DNA of 54,541 nucleotides from Paracoccaceae bacterium (GTDB lineage Bacteria; Pseudomonadota; Alphaproteobacteria; Rhodobacterales; Rhodobacteraceae): positions 1-54,541 of the forward strand of contig JAFIEF010000017.1 of the NCBI GenBank assembly GCA_020832655.1. Direction: 5' to 3'. The notes below the pieces were generated by a model. The model was not told where the DNA came from and made no database searches. It saw only the letters and a list, made by a program, of their open reading frames with translations. The translations under genes were made by a program, and so were the position numbers. Of the stretch, positions 1 through 7,151 are shown in pieces (the first letter of the stretch is position 1; each line of letters starts with the position of its first letter).

Positions 1-232
1 GCACCACGGCCTTGCCATGCATGATCATCAGATCCAGCGGCACGCCGATGGTTGATTCCATCCCGTGCATGACCATGCCAAGGCTGTCGCCCACCAGAAT
101 GAAATCGGCATATTTGTCGACAATCGCCGCCGTATGCGCGTGGTAGGATGTCAGCGAGACAATCGGCTCGCCCCCCTTGCGCGCGCGGATTTGCGGGACA
201 GTATTGCGGCGGATCGGGGTCTGGGTGCTCAT
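1..232 (-). CDS. panB: 3-methyl-2-oxobutanoate hydroxymethyltransferase, 5' part only
   Basis: First 77 codons of PanB, which adds a hydroxymethyl group from 5,10-methylene-tetrahydrofolate to 2-oxoisovalerate to make ketopantoate, the first pantothenate step. The visible N-terminus has the family stretch [15 protein letters not shown] followed by [14 protein letters not shown], whose Asp-Ser lies at the metal/substrate site. The gene runs off the left edge, so the rest is not seen. Its ATG overlaps the panC stop codon (ATGA at 229-232), so the two genes are translationally coupled in a panC-panB operon. Confidence 0.95.
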   Translation of the reverse strand, partial: MSTQTPIRRNTVPQIRARKGGEPIVSLTSYHAHTAAIVDKYADFILVGDSLGMVMHGMESTIGVPLDLMIMHGKAVV

Positions 233-1098
233 GTTCTCTCCTTCGCGGGGTGGACGACGCGGTTGTCGATCAGAAACACGGTGCCGAATTTCACCGCCAG
301 CAATAGCACGGCTGGGCGCGTCAGCGGGCCGGAAATTGGTGCTAGTGTCGCCGCGTCACGAATATCGACCGACTGGACCTGCGCGCGGGGTTCGGCTTCC
401 AGTGTCGCGCGGACATGGCTGCGCAGCCGCGATGCCGTGATGCCGCTGGGTGCGAGTTCCTCTGCCTGGTCCAGCGCGCGGGCCAGAACCGGGGCGCGGG
501 CGCGGTCTGCGGGGGACAGGCGCACATTGCGCGAGGACATCGCCAGCCCGTCGGCTTCGCGCTGGATCGGGGCGCCGATGATCTCGATCTCCATATCCAG
601 ATCCTGCACCATGCGGCGGATGACCGCGAGTTGCTGGTAGTCCTTTTCGCCGAACACGGCGGCATCGGGTCGGATGATGTTGAACAGCTTGGTGACAATC
701 GTCGCCACGCCCCGGAAATGCCCCGGACGCAGCTTGCCGATCAGCATGCGGGCAAGTTCGGTGGTTTCGACAATGGTCTGGGCCTCTGGGTCATAGATTT
801 CCGACACTTCCGGGATGAAGACGGCATCCACCCCCTCAAGGCGCAACAGTTCCAGATCGCGCGCCTCATCGCGGGGGTAGCTGTCAAGGTCTTCATTGGG
901 GCCGAACTGGGTGGGGTTGACGAAGATCGAGGCCACCACCTTGCCTGTCTCGCCCGCGCGCAGGCGGGCGCGGCGCATCAGCGACAAATGCCCGTTATGC
1001 AAGAAGCCCATTGTCGGCGCCAGCACCACCGGCACGCTCTGGCTGCGCCATTGCGCCACAAGCGCACGGATCGCGGATTTGCTGCGGCAGATATCCAT
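229..1098 (-). CDS. panC: Pantothenate synthetase (pantoate--beta-alanine ligase)
   Basis: Cytoplasmic enzyme that adenylates pantoate and condenses it with beta-alanine to give pantothenate. A 289-residue protein, the usual family length. It shows the HIGH-like nucleotide site [10 protein letters not shown] (residues 28-37), [21 protein letters not shown] and the C-terminal [12 protein letters not shown] loop. The start was set at 1098, the second of two adjacent ATGs, because AAGGAG lies 5 bases before it. A longer reading to 1146 adds an untypical N-terminus. It is followed by panB with a 4-base overlap. Confidence 0.95.
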   Translation of the reverse strand: MDICRSKSAIRALVAQWRSQSVPVVLAPTMGFLHNGHLSLMRRARLRAGETGKVVASIFVNPTQFGPNEDLDSYPRDEARDLELLRLEGVDAVFIPEVSEIYDPEAQTIVETTELARMLIGKLRPGHFRGVATIVTKLFNIIRPDAAVFGEKDYQQLAVIRRMVQDLDMEIEIIGAPIQREADGLAMSSRNVRLSPADRARAPVLARALDQAEELAPSGITASRLRSHVRATLEAEPRAQVQSVDIRDAATLAPISGPLTRPAVLLLAVKFGTVFLIDNRVVHPAKERT

Positions 1099-1183
1099 CA
1101 TCGCTCCTTCGCGCCGGGATGTCAGCCTTGCTTCTAGGCAGTTCATCGCATTGCGGCAAGATGGTGCTGCATGGTTCGGGGGG

Positions 1184-2650
1184 TCAGTAGCTGATCAGGT
1201 TCATCACATGGAACAGCCCGGCCGACAGCAGGGCGGCGCAGGGCACCGTGACCACCCAGGCCGCGATGATCGTCAGGAAATGCCCCCGCCGCACCACCCG
1301 CTTGCGCTTGCGCACCTCGGACGGGGTCAGGGTGTCGGTGCGGTTTTCCTTCAGGATGCGCTCGTGATACCATTCCCGAAAGAAACCCACCCCGAAAATC
1401 GCCCCAATCGCGATATGGGTCGAACTGACCGGAAGCCCCAGCCAGGATGCAAAGATCACCGTGATCGCCGCGGCCAGCGCCACGCAATAGGCGCGCATGG
1501 CGTTCAGGCGGGTGATCTCATTGCCGACGATCTTGATCATTTTCGGACCGAACAGCAACAGCCCCACCGACAGGCCAACGCCGCCAATCAGCATCACCCA
1601 TAGCGGAATGCTCACCTGATCCGATGCGCCCCCATCCTGCACCGCATGCACAATTGCGGCCACAGGGCCGATGGCATTGGCCACGTCATTGGCCCCATGC
1701 GCAAAGGACAGCAGCCCGGCCGAAAAGATCAGCGGGATGCTGAACAGCGCCTTGAGAGATTTCTTGCGATTCTCCATCCCCTGGCTCTGGCGGCGGATGA
1801 CCGGGCGCATGAGAAATGTCAGCACAACACCCATGACCAGCCCCGCCAGAACAGCGTTCTGGAACGAGACCTTGTAGACCTTGTCCAGCCCCTTGAGCGC
1901 CAGATAGGTGGTGAAACACCCCCCCATCACCCCGATCAGGATAGGCACCCAGTAGCGCGCCGCCGCGATCATGTCAGGGCGGTAGATGATGCGCGTCTTG
2001 ATGATGGCCAGAAAAATCGCGGCGAAGATGCCGCCCAGCAACGGCGAGATCACCCAGCTTGCCGCAATCCGGCCCATCATGGGCCAGTTGACTGCCGTGA
2101 AACCCGCCGCCGCGATGCCCGCGCCCATCACCCCGCCGACAATGCTGTGTGTGGTCGAGACCGGCGCGCCGATCCATGTGGCAAGATTGACCCACAGCGC
2201 GCCTGCCAGCAGCGCCGCCATCATCGCCCAGATGAAGATGCGGGTTTCGGCAACGGCTTCGGGCGTGATGATCCCGCGCGAGACCGTGCCCACCACATCG
2301 CCGCCCGCAATCAGCGCGCCTGCGGTTTCGCATATGGCGGCAATGATCAGCGCGGTGCCAATGGTCAGCGCCCGCGCACCGACCGCTGGCCCCATATTGT
2401 TGGCAACATCATTGGCCCCGATATTGAGCGCCATATACGCCCCGATAATCGCTGCCGCGATAACGATCAGCCCCAGAGGGTCGAAGCCGATCAGCATTGC
2501 GGTGACGATGCCGGTCAGCGCCATGAAGGCCAATGCGACCCCCGGCGCGACCAGCGGGCGCGCAGTATAGGCCACCGCCTGTTCCAGCGCAGTGATACGC
2601 CCCAGATCCTTGTTCAGGGTTTTCCAGGACTTCTCGACTTCATGGGACAC
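1184..2650 (-). CDS. pit: Inorganic phosphate transporter, PiT family
   Basis: Inner-membrane low-affinity phosphate (metal-phosphate)/cation symporter of 488 residues. The PiT duplication is visible: GANDVANNMGP at residues 78-88 and GANDVANAIGP at 319-329, each in a hydrophobic bundle, with VSTTHSIVGG and VSSTHIAIGA following in the two halves. A hydrophilic stretch near 280-300 probably forms the large cytoplasmic loop. The start is a GTG with AAAGG 9 bases upstream; there is no earlier in-frame ATG. No PhoU-like (DUF47) partner is adjacent, although one often accompanies this family. It is on the same strand as panC but 85 bases upstream of it, so co-transcription is uncertain. Confidence 0.93.
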   Translation of the reverse strand: MSHEVEKSWKTLNKDLGRITALEQAVAYTARPLVAPGVALAFMALTGIVTAMLIGFDPLGLIVIAAAIIGAYMALNIGANDVANNMGPAVGARALTIGTALIIAAICETAGALIAGGDVVGTVSRGIITPEAVAETRIFIWAMMAALLAGALWVNLATWIGAPVSTTHSIVGGVMGAGIAAAGFTAVNWPMMGRIAASWVISPLLGGIFAAIFLAIIKTRIIYRPDMIAAARYWVPILIGVMGGCFTTYLALKGLDKVYKVSFQNAVLAGLVMGVVLTFLMRPVIRRQSQGMENRKKSLKALFSIPLIFSAGLLSFAHGANDVANAIGPVAAIVHAVQDGGASDQVSIPLWVMLIGGVGLSVGLLLFGPKMIKIVGNEITRLNAMRAYCVALAAAITVIFASWLGLPVSSTHIAIGAIFGVGFFREWYHERILKENRTDTLTPSEVRKRKRVVRRGHFLTIIAAWVVTVPCAALLSAGLFHVMNLISY

Positions 2651-2724
2651 AGCGCCGGACCTTTGTGACAGTTCGATGACACCGGGTCAGTAGCAACAAT
2701 AACCGCCGGGAACAATGCGCCAGA

Positions 2725-3192
2725 TCAAGCGTTTCCGGCCATCTGTCGCAGCAAGACGGCAAGTTCGGGGTCACGCACCAATGCAGCGGCCTGCGCCAGC
2801 GGAACCCAAGCCCGCTCGCGCCTGCCCGCTTCGGGATAGGAGCTGGAAACTTCCGTGACATCGAGCCGGAAAATCTGTGCCCGACAGGAGACCGGCAGCC
2901 CGCTTTTCTTGACCTTGGTATAGGTGAAAGCCCCGATCGGCGCTGTGCCGATGACACCGCGCACCCCGGCTTCCTCCCACGCCTCTATGGCCGCCGCCTC
3001 GGCCAGGGTCTTGCCCTTCATCGGCCAGCCCTTTGGGATAATCCATTGCTTCAGCCGCAAGGTGCGGATCAGCAGCACCTCTGCTCCATTCGGCCCTTCA
3101 CGCAGACATAACGCCGCCGCCTGCACAAAGGCAGGGCGGACCTGTTCGACAATCAGGTTCAGCAATTTGCGCGTCATCGGGGCTGCGTGCAT
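2725..3192 (-). CDS. Nudix hydrolase, DIPP-like
   Basis: A 155-residue (or 150 if the second ATG at 3177 is used) Nudix-fold protein. The IPKGW motif and the Nudix helix GWPMKGKTLAEAA...EAWEEAGV are clear, and they resemble the diphosphoinositol/diadenosine polyphosphate hydrolase-like branch common in alphaproteobacteria. Compared with the consensus GX5EX7REUXEEXGU, the first Glu is Lys and the Arg is Ile, while the metal-binding EAWEE is kept, so activity is likely but substrate choice is unknown. It could clean up nucleoside diphosphate derivatives. It stands between pit and arfB on the same strand, with no clear operon link. Confidence 0.85.
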   Translation of the reverse strand: MHAAPMTRKLLNLIVEQVRPAFVQAAALCLREGPNGAEVLLIRTLRLKQWIIPKGWPMKGKTLAEAAAIEAWEEAGVRGVIGTAPIGAFTYTKVKKSGLPVSCRAQIFRLDVTEVSSSYPEAGRRERAWVPLAQAAALVRDPELAVLLRQMAGNA

Positions 3193-3266
3193 GGGCTGCT
3201 CTTATGGATTTCGACAGGCAGTGACGTAGTTTTGTGGCAGCTTCAAGACAATCTGGCGTGATTGTA

Positions 3267-3695
3267 TCAGGTAAGATCCGTTCCGGGTGTGGCGCGTCCG
3301 GCCTTGAGTGCGGACCGGTGCGCCTTGCCCGCAAGCCGCCGGCGTTTGCTGGCCAGTGTCGGGCGGGTCGGGATGCGGCGCTTGGGGCGCTCCAATGCGC
3401 GGCGCACCAGTTCGGCCAGTCGCTCGCGGGCGATCTCGCGGTTGCGGGTCTGGCTGCGCGTGTCCTCGACCTTCAGCGTCAGCGCGCCATCCGCCCCCCA
3501 GCGCCGCCCTGCCAGCTGCTTCAGCCGCGCCTTGACCGGGGCGGGCAGGCTGGGGCTGCGCGCGGCTTCAAAGCGCAACTCGACCGCGCTTGCAACCTTG
3601 TTGACGTTCTGCCCGCCGGGGCCGGAGGCGCGAATGAAGGATTCGGTGATCTCCCAATCCTGCAAACTGATTTCATCGCTGATCCATATCGACAT
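3267..3695 (-). CDS. arfB: Alternative ribosome-rescue factor / peptidyl-tRNA hydrolase ArfB (YaeJ)
   Basis: Releases stalled ribosomes on non-stop mRNAs by hydrolysing peptidyl-tRNA. The 142-residue protein has the class-I release-factor GGQ in ASGPGGQNVNKV (GGQ at 27-29), and a basic Lys/Arg-rich tail (RPKRRIPTRPTLASKRRRLAGKAHR) that in ArfB enters the empty mRNA channel. It lacks the codon-recognition domains of PrfA/PrfB. The start at 3695 was chosen over the 5-codon-longer reading because GAGGG lies 8 bases upstream and MSIWISDEISL is the typical N-terminus. A strong hairpin immediately upstream (3724-3749) separates it from the previous transcript. Confidence 0.93.
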   Translation of the reverse strand: MSIWISDEISLQDWEITESFIRASGPGGQNVNKVASAVELRFEAARSPSLPAPVKARLKQLAGRRWGADGALTLKVEDTRSQTRNREIARERLAELVRRALERPKRRIPTRPTLASKRRRLAGKAHRSALKAGRATPGTDLT

Positions 3696-3723
3696 GACAC
3701 GTGCCCTCATGCAGGGAATCGAA

Positions 3724-3749
3724 AGGGCCGCCAGATAGCAGGCGGCCCT
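3724..3749 (-). terminator. Hairpin terminator upstream of arfB
   Basis: A perfect 9-bp stem (AGGGCCGCC/GGCGGCCCT) with an 8-base loop; on the minus strand it is followed by TTTCG. It lies downstream of the putative small ORF 3821-3877 and 29 bases before the arfB start. It probably ends transcription from the yhhQ/small-ORF side. The T-run is short, so Rho-independence is not certain. Confidence 0.55.
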
Positions 3750-3820
3750 AAACGAGCTTCAGGAGATGGAGCCAATTAGAGCACAGGCTCAATCAAAAGG
3801 GTGTCCCATCCGGGCTGCCG

Positions 3821-3877
3821 TCAGGTTCTGCCCCCTTTGACTGTCTTCGCACCTCTCTCCAACATCACTCTAGACAC
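3821..3877 (-). CDS. Possible 18-residue small protein (unrecognised)
   Basis: A GTG-initiated ORF encoding MSRVMLERGAKTVKGGRT. It is preceded by a near-perfect Shine-Dalgarno, AAAGGAGGT with a 6-base spacer to GTG, better than that of most confirmed genes here. The peptide is basic and has no membrane segment. A longer in-frame ATG at 3895 lacks its own ribosome-binding site. A terminator-like hairpin follows at 3749-3724 and a TTGACA sits at 3942-3937, so the region could be a short independent transcript (small protein or sRNA), or a leader of arfB. No family is recognised; the case rests on SD strength and layout alone. Confidence 0.4.
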   Translation of the reverse strand: MSRVMLERGAKTVKGGRT

Positions 3878-3906
3878 TGGACCACCTCCTTTCATTGCGT
3901 TGCTGT

Positions 3907-3942
3907 TATCTAGGATGGTGGCACATATTTTGTGTTTGTCAA
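3907..3942 (-). promoter_or_regulatory. Possible promoter for the small ORF
   Basis: TTGACA (3942-3937) lies just beyond the yhhQ stop, in a locally AT-rich stretch, and TAGATA (3912-3907) follows, but 24 bases apart, too far for a standard sigma-70 pair. One hexamer may be fortuitous. Confidence 0.25.
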
Positions 3943-3948
3943 AAGAAA

Positions 3949-4557
3949 TTATGCGACAGGTTGCGTAATTCTTCTCACGATGATGCGGAATGGCGCCAAA
4001 GCCAGCAGGGCCAGCCCCAGCTTCACCCCCCAATCGGCCACCGCCAGACTGACCCACAGCGGCACCGTCGGCCCCCAGCCCAGAAGCGGCAGCGCCTCTG
4101 CCGCCCAGGACACATCATCACCGGGGTTGATGAAGGCCAGGCTGGCCGAAAAGGCGATGGAAAAGAACAGCACCGTGTCCACGGTCGATCCCACCAGGGT
4201 AGAGGCCAGCGGCGCGCGCCACCAGCGCCCTTCGCGCAGCTTGTCGAAGATCACCACATCAAGCATCTGCGCGGTCAGGAAGGCCAGCCCAGAGCCGATG
4301 GCAATGCGCAGCGTGGTCGCATCAAAGGCCGAGGCCACCAGCGATGACGCCACCCCCACGGCAAAGCCCGCCCAGACCACGCGCCGCGCGGCTTGTGGGC
4401 CATAGATCCGGTTCATGATGTCATTGACCAGAAAGGCCAGCGGATAGGTGAAGGCACCCCAGGTCAGCCAGTTGCCGAACAGGAATTGCACAAGGATATT
4501 GGAAGCGACGACAATCGCCGCCATGGCCAGAATGCCGGGCAGATATTTGCGGGTCAT
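3949..4557 (-). CDS. yhhQ: Queuosine precursor transporter, YhhQ/VUT family
   Basis: Inner-membrane protein of 202 residues, predicted to import preQ0/preQ1 or a related queuosine precursor for tRNA modification. About six hydrophobic segments are visible, and family features include VASNILVQF in the first helix, FPLAF-like TYPLAFLVNDIMNRIYG, and VGSTVDTVLFFSIAF. The start at 4557 (MTRKYLPGILAMAAIVV) is preferred over a 14-codon extension because membrane helix 1 begins directly and CGGAAC lies 8 bases upstream. No queuosine biosynthesis gene is adjacent. Confidence 0.85.
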   Translation of the reverse strand: MTRKYLPGILAMAAIVVASNILVQFLFGNWLTWGAFTYPLAFLVNDIMNRIYGPQAARRVVWAGFAVGVASSLVASAFDATTLRIAIGSGLAFLTAQMLDVVIFDKLREGRWWRAPLASTLVGSTVDTVLFFSIAFSASLAFINPGDDVSWAAEALPLLGWGPTVPLWVSLAVADWGVKLGLALLALAPFRIIVRRITQPVA

Positions 4558-4664
4558 GGATATGTGTTCCGTTTTGACAAGGTTGCGGAGACTTGGCACC
4601 CCATGAAGCGGAGTGCGAATTGCGCAGCCATACCGCCATCACGCGCGCAGGGCAAGCCTGCTGC

Positions 4665-4710
4665 TTTCATCCTTGCCCAAATATCCCGGGGTGTGGGGCA
4701 GCGCCCCACA
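4665..4710 (-). repeat. Dispersed 3' element with hairpin, copy 1
   Basis: On the plus strand it begins TTTCATCCTTGCCCAAATAT and runs into an 8-bp perfect hairpin (TGTGGGGC-agc-GCCCCACA, 4692-4710). A near-identical motif next to GC hairpins occurs at 44537-44648. This copy lies 12 bases behind the mepA stop on the minus strand and may act as its terminator. The motif looks like a repeat common in roseobacter genomes, but that is from memory and was not checked. Confidence 0.55.
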
Positions 4711-4721
4711 AGGCCCATGCG

Positions 4722-5606
4722 TCAGGGTGCCGCCAGAACCTCGCCGCATTGCGCGGGCAGATCGGCCAGGGTGAATTCGCGCGGGTGGCGGCGGCGCGGG
4801 GCAGGTGGCTCGGTGCGTTCACGCCGGGGCGGGTTCAGGAAATCCGTGACCCACCATTCCAGCGTCGCGTCGCAGCCATTGCCGCCCTTTGACAGTTCCG
4901 CCACGCTTGGGGTCTGGGTCACGCAATGGCGGTTGCCGCGCGGGCAGCGCAGCCGGACATGGAAATGGTAGTTGTGGCCCACAGCGGGGCGGATCTTCTG
5001 CAACCATCCGGTATCGGCGCGGGTCGCGGTCTTGCACATCTCGATCTTGACGGCTGCGGCCACGAAGATCCGGTCCACGCGCGCATCCAGCGCGGCCTGT
5101 TTGAGCAATGCATGATGCTGGCGCGTCCAGTTGGCATTGACGCTGCGCTGATCCTCGCTGCGCACCGAGATTGAACTGAGGCTTTCGCGTTCGGCCACCG
5201 ACAGATCAAGGCGGCGCGGTGGCAGCATCCAGATATCGATATCCAGCCCGATCTGGTGGCTGGCATGGCCAGAGGTCATCGGCCCGCCGCGGGGCTGGCT
5301 GATATCGCCGATATACAGCCCCTTCCAGCCGATCTGCTGGGCTGTGCGTGACAGATCCTGCACATAGGCAATCGCGTCCGGGTGGCCCCAGTTGCGGTTG
5401 CGCGACAGCCGCATCGCCTGCCAGGACGGGCCGGTTTCGGGCAGCCGCACCAGCCCGGCGGCGCAGCCATTGGCATAGCTGCCAATCGCCTGCGGTTCTT
5501 GCAGCGAGGGCATCTGCCTGGCACCGAAAAGCTGATTGGCCAGCGATTGCGGCTGTGCCGCGACCGGCAGGGCGGCAAGGATCAGGGCGATAAGGGCTGT
5601 GCGCAT
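4722..5606 (-). CDS. mepA: Penicillin-insensitive murein endopeptidase MepA
   Basis: Periplasmic zinc endopeptidase (M74) that cuts the D-Ala-meso-DAP cross-links of peptidoglycan. The 294-residue protein starts with a signal peptide (MRTALIALILAALPVAAQ). The metal region is clear in GDISQPRGGPMTSGHASHQIG followed by LDIDIWMLP, and in GHNYHFHVRLRCP near the C-terminal third. Cys residues flanking the HFHVRL region fit the disulfides of the family. The start overlaps the upstream MFS gene by 25 bases, so the two are probably co-transcribed. The C-terminus is Pro/Arg-rich. Confidence 0.92.
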   Translation of the reverse strand: MRTALIALILAALPVAAQPQSLANQLFGARQMPSLQEPQAIGSYANGCAAGLVRLPETGPSWQAMRLSRNRNWGHPDAIAYVQDLSRTAQQIGWKGLYIGDISQPRGGPMTSGHASHQIGLDIDIWMLPPRRLDLSVAERESLSSISVRSEDQRSVNANWTRQHHALLKQAALDARVDRIFVAAAVKIEMCKTATRADTGWLQKIRPAVGHNYHFHVRLRCPRGNRHCVTQTPSVAELSKGGNGCDATLEWWVTDFLNPPRRERTEPPAPRRRHPREFTLADLPAQCGEVLAAP

Positions 5607-6943
5607 GTGAATTCCGGCTCACCTTCGGGGTTGACCCAGATTAGCAGCACAAGGCCCAATGCGAAAAGCCCGATCAGCGGCGCTACCCCCAGCCGCTGGC
5701 TTTCGGTCAGCGTGGTGGCCAGCGCGATCAGCCCCGGCGCCACGAAGGACAAGACCTTGCCCGACAGCGCGTAAAGCCCGAAGCCTTCGGTCATGCGCGC
5801 AGGGTCGGCTTGCCGCACCAGCATGGTGCGGCTGGCGGCCTGCAATGCGCCACCGCCCGCGCCGATCAGCCCGCCGCAGATATAGAAGGTGATATCAGGC
5901 AACCCCGACCCGTCGGGTACGGGCGCATACAGCACCATGCCGCGATCTGTGCCCACAATCACGATGCAGACCGCGATCAACAGCAGGACACAGGCAATGA
6001 TCACAGGTTTGGGACCGTAGCGCGAATCCATCCGCCCGCCGATGAAGCAGGCAAAAATGCCGACAATGGTGGCGACGATCCCGAACACCCCGATCTGGGT
6101 GATCGACCAGCCCAGCACACCGGCGGCGTAGATGCCGCCAAAGGCATAGATGCCGTTCAGCGCGTCACGATAGATCATCGATGACCCCAGATAGGCAAAC
6201 AGGCTGCGTCGTCCGGGCAGGGCGCGCAATGTGGCCTTCAACTCGCTCAGCCCGCGCTTGACGGCACCGCGCGCGCGGTGCGGGTTGGCCGGGTCATGCA
6301 CCCACAGGAAGAAGGGCAGCACGAAGACCAGATACCACAGCGCCGAGAATGGCCCCACCGCGCGGGTGCCTTCGCGCGCCTCTGCGTCCAGCCCCAGGAT
6401 CGGGGCATGGCCCAGCAGGGTGCGGCCCTGATCGTTTTCTGCCAGCAGAAGCAGCATAAGGATCAGCGAGATCAGCCCGCCCAGATAGCCCAGCGCCCAG
6501 CCGGTGCCGGAAATGCGGCCCAGCGCCTCGCGCGGGCCCAGCGTGGGCAGCAGCGAATTGGTGAAGACAATGCCGTATTCCAGCCCCATCATGCCGATGG
6601 CAAAGGCGATCAGGATCAGCAGGATGCGTGTCTGGTCGGCCCCCGGCACGGCCCACCACAGCGCCCCTGCCCCCAGCATGTAAAGCGCCGACCACAGCAG
6701 GATCCAGCGTCGCCGATGACCGGAGCAGTCGGCAATCGCCCCCAGTATCGGGGCGCAAAGCGCGGTCAGCAGGCCCGATATGGCCAGCATCCAGCCCCAC
6801 ATCGCCTGCCCGCTGACCGGGTCGGGCGCCACCGCAGAGGTGAAGTAGGGCGCGAAGATGAAGGTCAGCAGCAGAATGTTGTAGGGCTGGTTCGCCCAGT
6901 CGAACATCCACCATCCCCAGATACGTTTGCGCGCCTGCTGCAT
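5582..6943 (-). CDS. MFS transporter, UMF1 (Atg22-like) family
   Basis: Inner-membrane transporter of 453 residues with about 12 hydrophobic segments. The N-terminal WWMFDWANQPYN is the hallmark of the UMF1/Atg22-like branch, as is GRISGTGWALGYLGGL in the middle. Eukaryotic Atg22 exports amino acids from the vacuole; bacterial substrates are not established, so none is assigned. It overlaps mepA by 25 bases and lies upstream of it, which hints at export or recycling of cell-wall amino acids, but this is only inference. Confidence 0.85.
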   Translation of the reverse strand: MQQARKRIWGWWMFDWANQPYNILLLTFIFAPYFTSAVAPDPVSGQAMWGWMLAISGLLTALCAPILGAIADCSGHRRRWILLWSALYMLGAGALWWAVPGADQTRILLILIAFAIGMMGLEYGIVFTNSLLPTLGPREALGRISGTGWALGYLGGLISLILMLLLLAENDQGRTLLGHAPILGLDAEAREGTRAVGPFSALWYLVFVLPFFLWVHDPANPHRARGAVKRGLSELKATLRALPGRRSLFAYLGSSMIYRDALNGIYAFGGIYAAGVLGWSITQIGVFGIVATIVGIFACFIGGRMDSRYGPKPVIIACVLLLIAVCIVIVGTDRGMVLYAPVPDGSGLPDITFYICGGLIGAGGGALQAASRTMLVRQADPARMTEGFGLYALSGKVLSFVAPGLIALATTLTESQRLGVAPLIGLFALGLVLLIWVNPEGEPEFTCAQPLSP

Positions 6944-7057
6944 GACCGCCCTGTTATGTTGCTGACGACGCCAAGTTGCGCAGGCAATCTTCAGGCTGGC
7001 AAGTCAAAACTGATGTCGGCTGTGGCTATCCGGTGGCTGGCGCAATGCGGCCCGACA

Positions 7058-7079
7058 ACGCCGCGGAAAGCAGCGGCGT
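7058..7079 (-). terminator. Possible terminator behind cckA
   Basis: A 7-bp inverted repeat (ACGCCGC/GCGGCGT) with an 8-base loop lies 73 bases beyond the cckA stop on the minus strand. It is followed by TTGT, not a real T-run. The remainder of 6944-7151 shows no gene. Confidence 0.35.
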
Positions 7080-7151
7080 GACACGTGGGGCACAGGGCAA
7101 TGCGGCCCGGTCACACCCGCCCCTGCGATGCGCGGCGCGCGCGCGGCGCGG

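Noticed and set aside
415-1137. Plus-strand ORF opposite panC
   Set aside because: Shadow of panC; no motif or ribosome-binding site.
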